Shown: piece by piece, positions 63,902-64,000 of the stretch
Position numbering within the stretch: position 1 is the stretch's first letter
Layout of the letters: every line of letters starts with the position of its first letter
Program-made: the position numbers and the translations under genes
The notes under the pieces: model-generated
What the model was told of the DNA's origin: nothing
The model's database searches: none
The model's input: only the letters and a program-made list of their open reading frames with translations
Assembly: GCF_000829455.1 (NCBI RefSeq)
Contig: NZ_JXAK01000006.1
Location: forward strand, 93,282 to 157,281
DNA length: 64,000 nucleotides
Direction of reading: 5' to 3'
Origin: Gordoniibacillus kamchatkensis
Lineage (GTDB): Bacteria; Bacillota; Bacilli; Paenibacillales; NBRC-103111

Positions 63902-64000
63902 TGGTCAAGACCCCAAATAGCGGACATTGAAAAAAGCCCTAAGCTGCTAGCTGACGTCGGTACTCTGCCGGCGTCAGCTTGTTTAGCTTTCTTTGCGCTC
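63902..64000 (-). mobile_element. End of an IS3-family insertion sequence, cut by the window edge
   Basis: The last 99 bases contain the 3' end of a transposase reading frame on the minus strand followed by a terminal sequence beginning TGGTCAAGACCCCAAATAGC at 63902. The boundary is approximate because only one end is visible. Confidence 0.65.
63939..64000 (-). CDS. C-terminus of an IS3-family (IS150-type) transposase OrfB
   Basis: The minus-strand frame entering from the right edge reads AQRKLNKLTPAEYRRQLAA and stops at TAG (63939-63941). This matches the conserved ending of IS3-group DDE transposases (K L . P . E Y R . . L A A). The catalytic domain lies outside the window, so completeness cannot be judged. 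Confidence 0.75.
   Translation of the reverse strand, partial: AQRKLNKLTPAEYRRQLAA

Noticed and set aside
63600..63908. 102-codon minus-strand ORF opposite the small gene at 63697
   Set aside because: Ser/Pro/Arg-rich shadow composition and no ribosome binding site; the plus-strand frame looks more protein-like.

Overview
The window looks like chromosomal DNA from a high-GC member of the Paenibacillaceae (Paenibacillus or Cohnella type). The evidence is Bacillus-type gene order (lspA, rluD, pyrR, pyrB...), strong GGAGG ribosome binding sites, sigma-A promoters, many T-run terminators, a PyrR attenuator, lipoboxes and a Spo0F-like receiver. The genus is inferred, not proven.

Layout. 1-5.5 kb: lspA, rluD, then the acetylated lysine/diaminopimelate branch (patA on plus; dapH and dapL on minus) sitting between rluD and pyrR. 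5.5-14.6 kb: the pyrimidine operon (promoter, PyrR site, attenuator, pyrR-pyrB-pyrC-carA-carB-pyrF-pyrE) without pyrP, pyrK or pyrD. 14.6-15.5 kb: a repeat-rich gap. 15.5-20.3 kb: a YdjC/ChbG deacetylase and a BmrCD-like heterodimeric ABC exporter. 20.4-21.6 kb: a 937-bp mini-transposon with Tn7-like ends and a perfect 5-bp target duplication, carrying a DUF1259 gene, next to a 128-bp palindromic element. 21.6-24.7 kb: isochorismatase-like hydrolase with divergent LysR regulator, and an M20 dipeptidase. 24.9-34.4 kb: a MacB-like export cluster (two ATPases, one fused to an AbrB-like domain; adaptor; FtsX-type permease; solute-binding lipoprotein; secreted protein). 34.8-41 kb: an RND pump with adaptor and a second, related secreted protein.

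41-50.4 kb: a 2H phosphoesterase, initiator tRNA-Met, tRNA-Ile(CAT), a chemoreceptor, a candidate small RNA, small proteins, a secreted protein, a Gfo/Idh oxidoreductase, a lipoprotein, tRNA-Val and a divergent two-component pair. 50.5-55.2 kb: a modular GH44 glucanase and an unusual membrane-tethered Spo0F-like receiver. 55.2-59.7 kb: DinB protein, an IMPase remnant, a CBO0543 membrane protein, mqnB-mqnD of futalosine menaquinone synthesis, and a flavodoxin-fold oxidoreductase divergent from an HxlR regulator. 59.9-64 kb: MoxR-DUF58-DUF4129 operon, two small ORFs, and the end of an IS3-family element cut by the window edge.

An important caveat: at least nine otherwise well-conserved genes (pyrR, pyrF, bmrC-like, the MacB-like adaptor, the solute-binding protein, Gfo/Idh, GH44, receiver, moxR) carry a small frameshift, pyrC probably carries one at its start, and the flavodoxin-fold gene has an in-frame TAG. 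Indel errors in the assembly are the simplest explanation. These genes are entered as pseudogene with full extents, but may be intact in the living strain. Three families of short palindromic repeats are also spread through the intergenic spaces.
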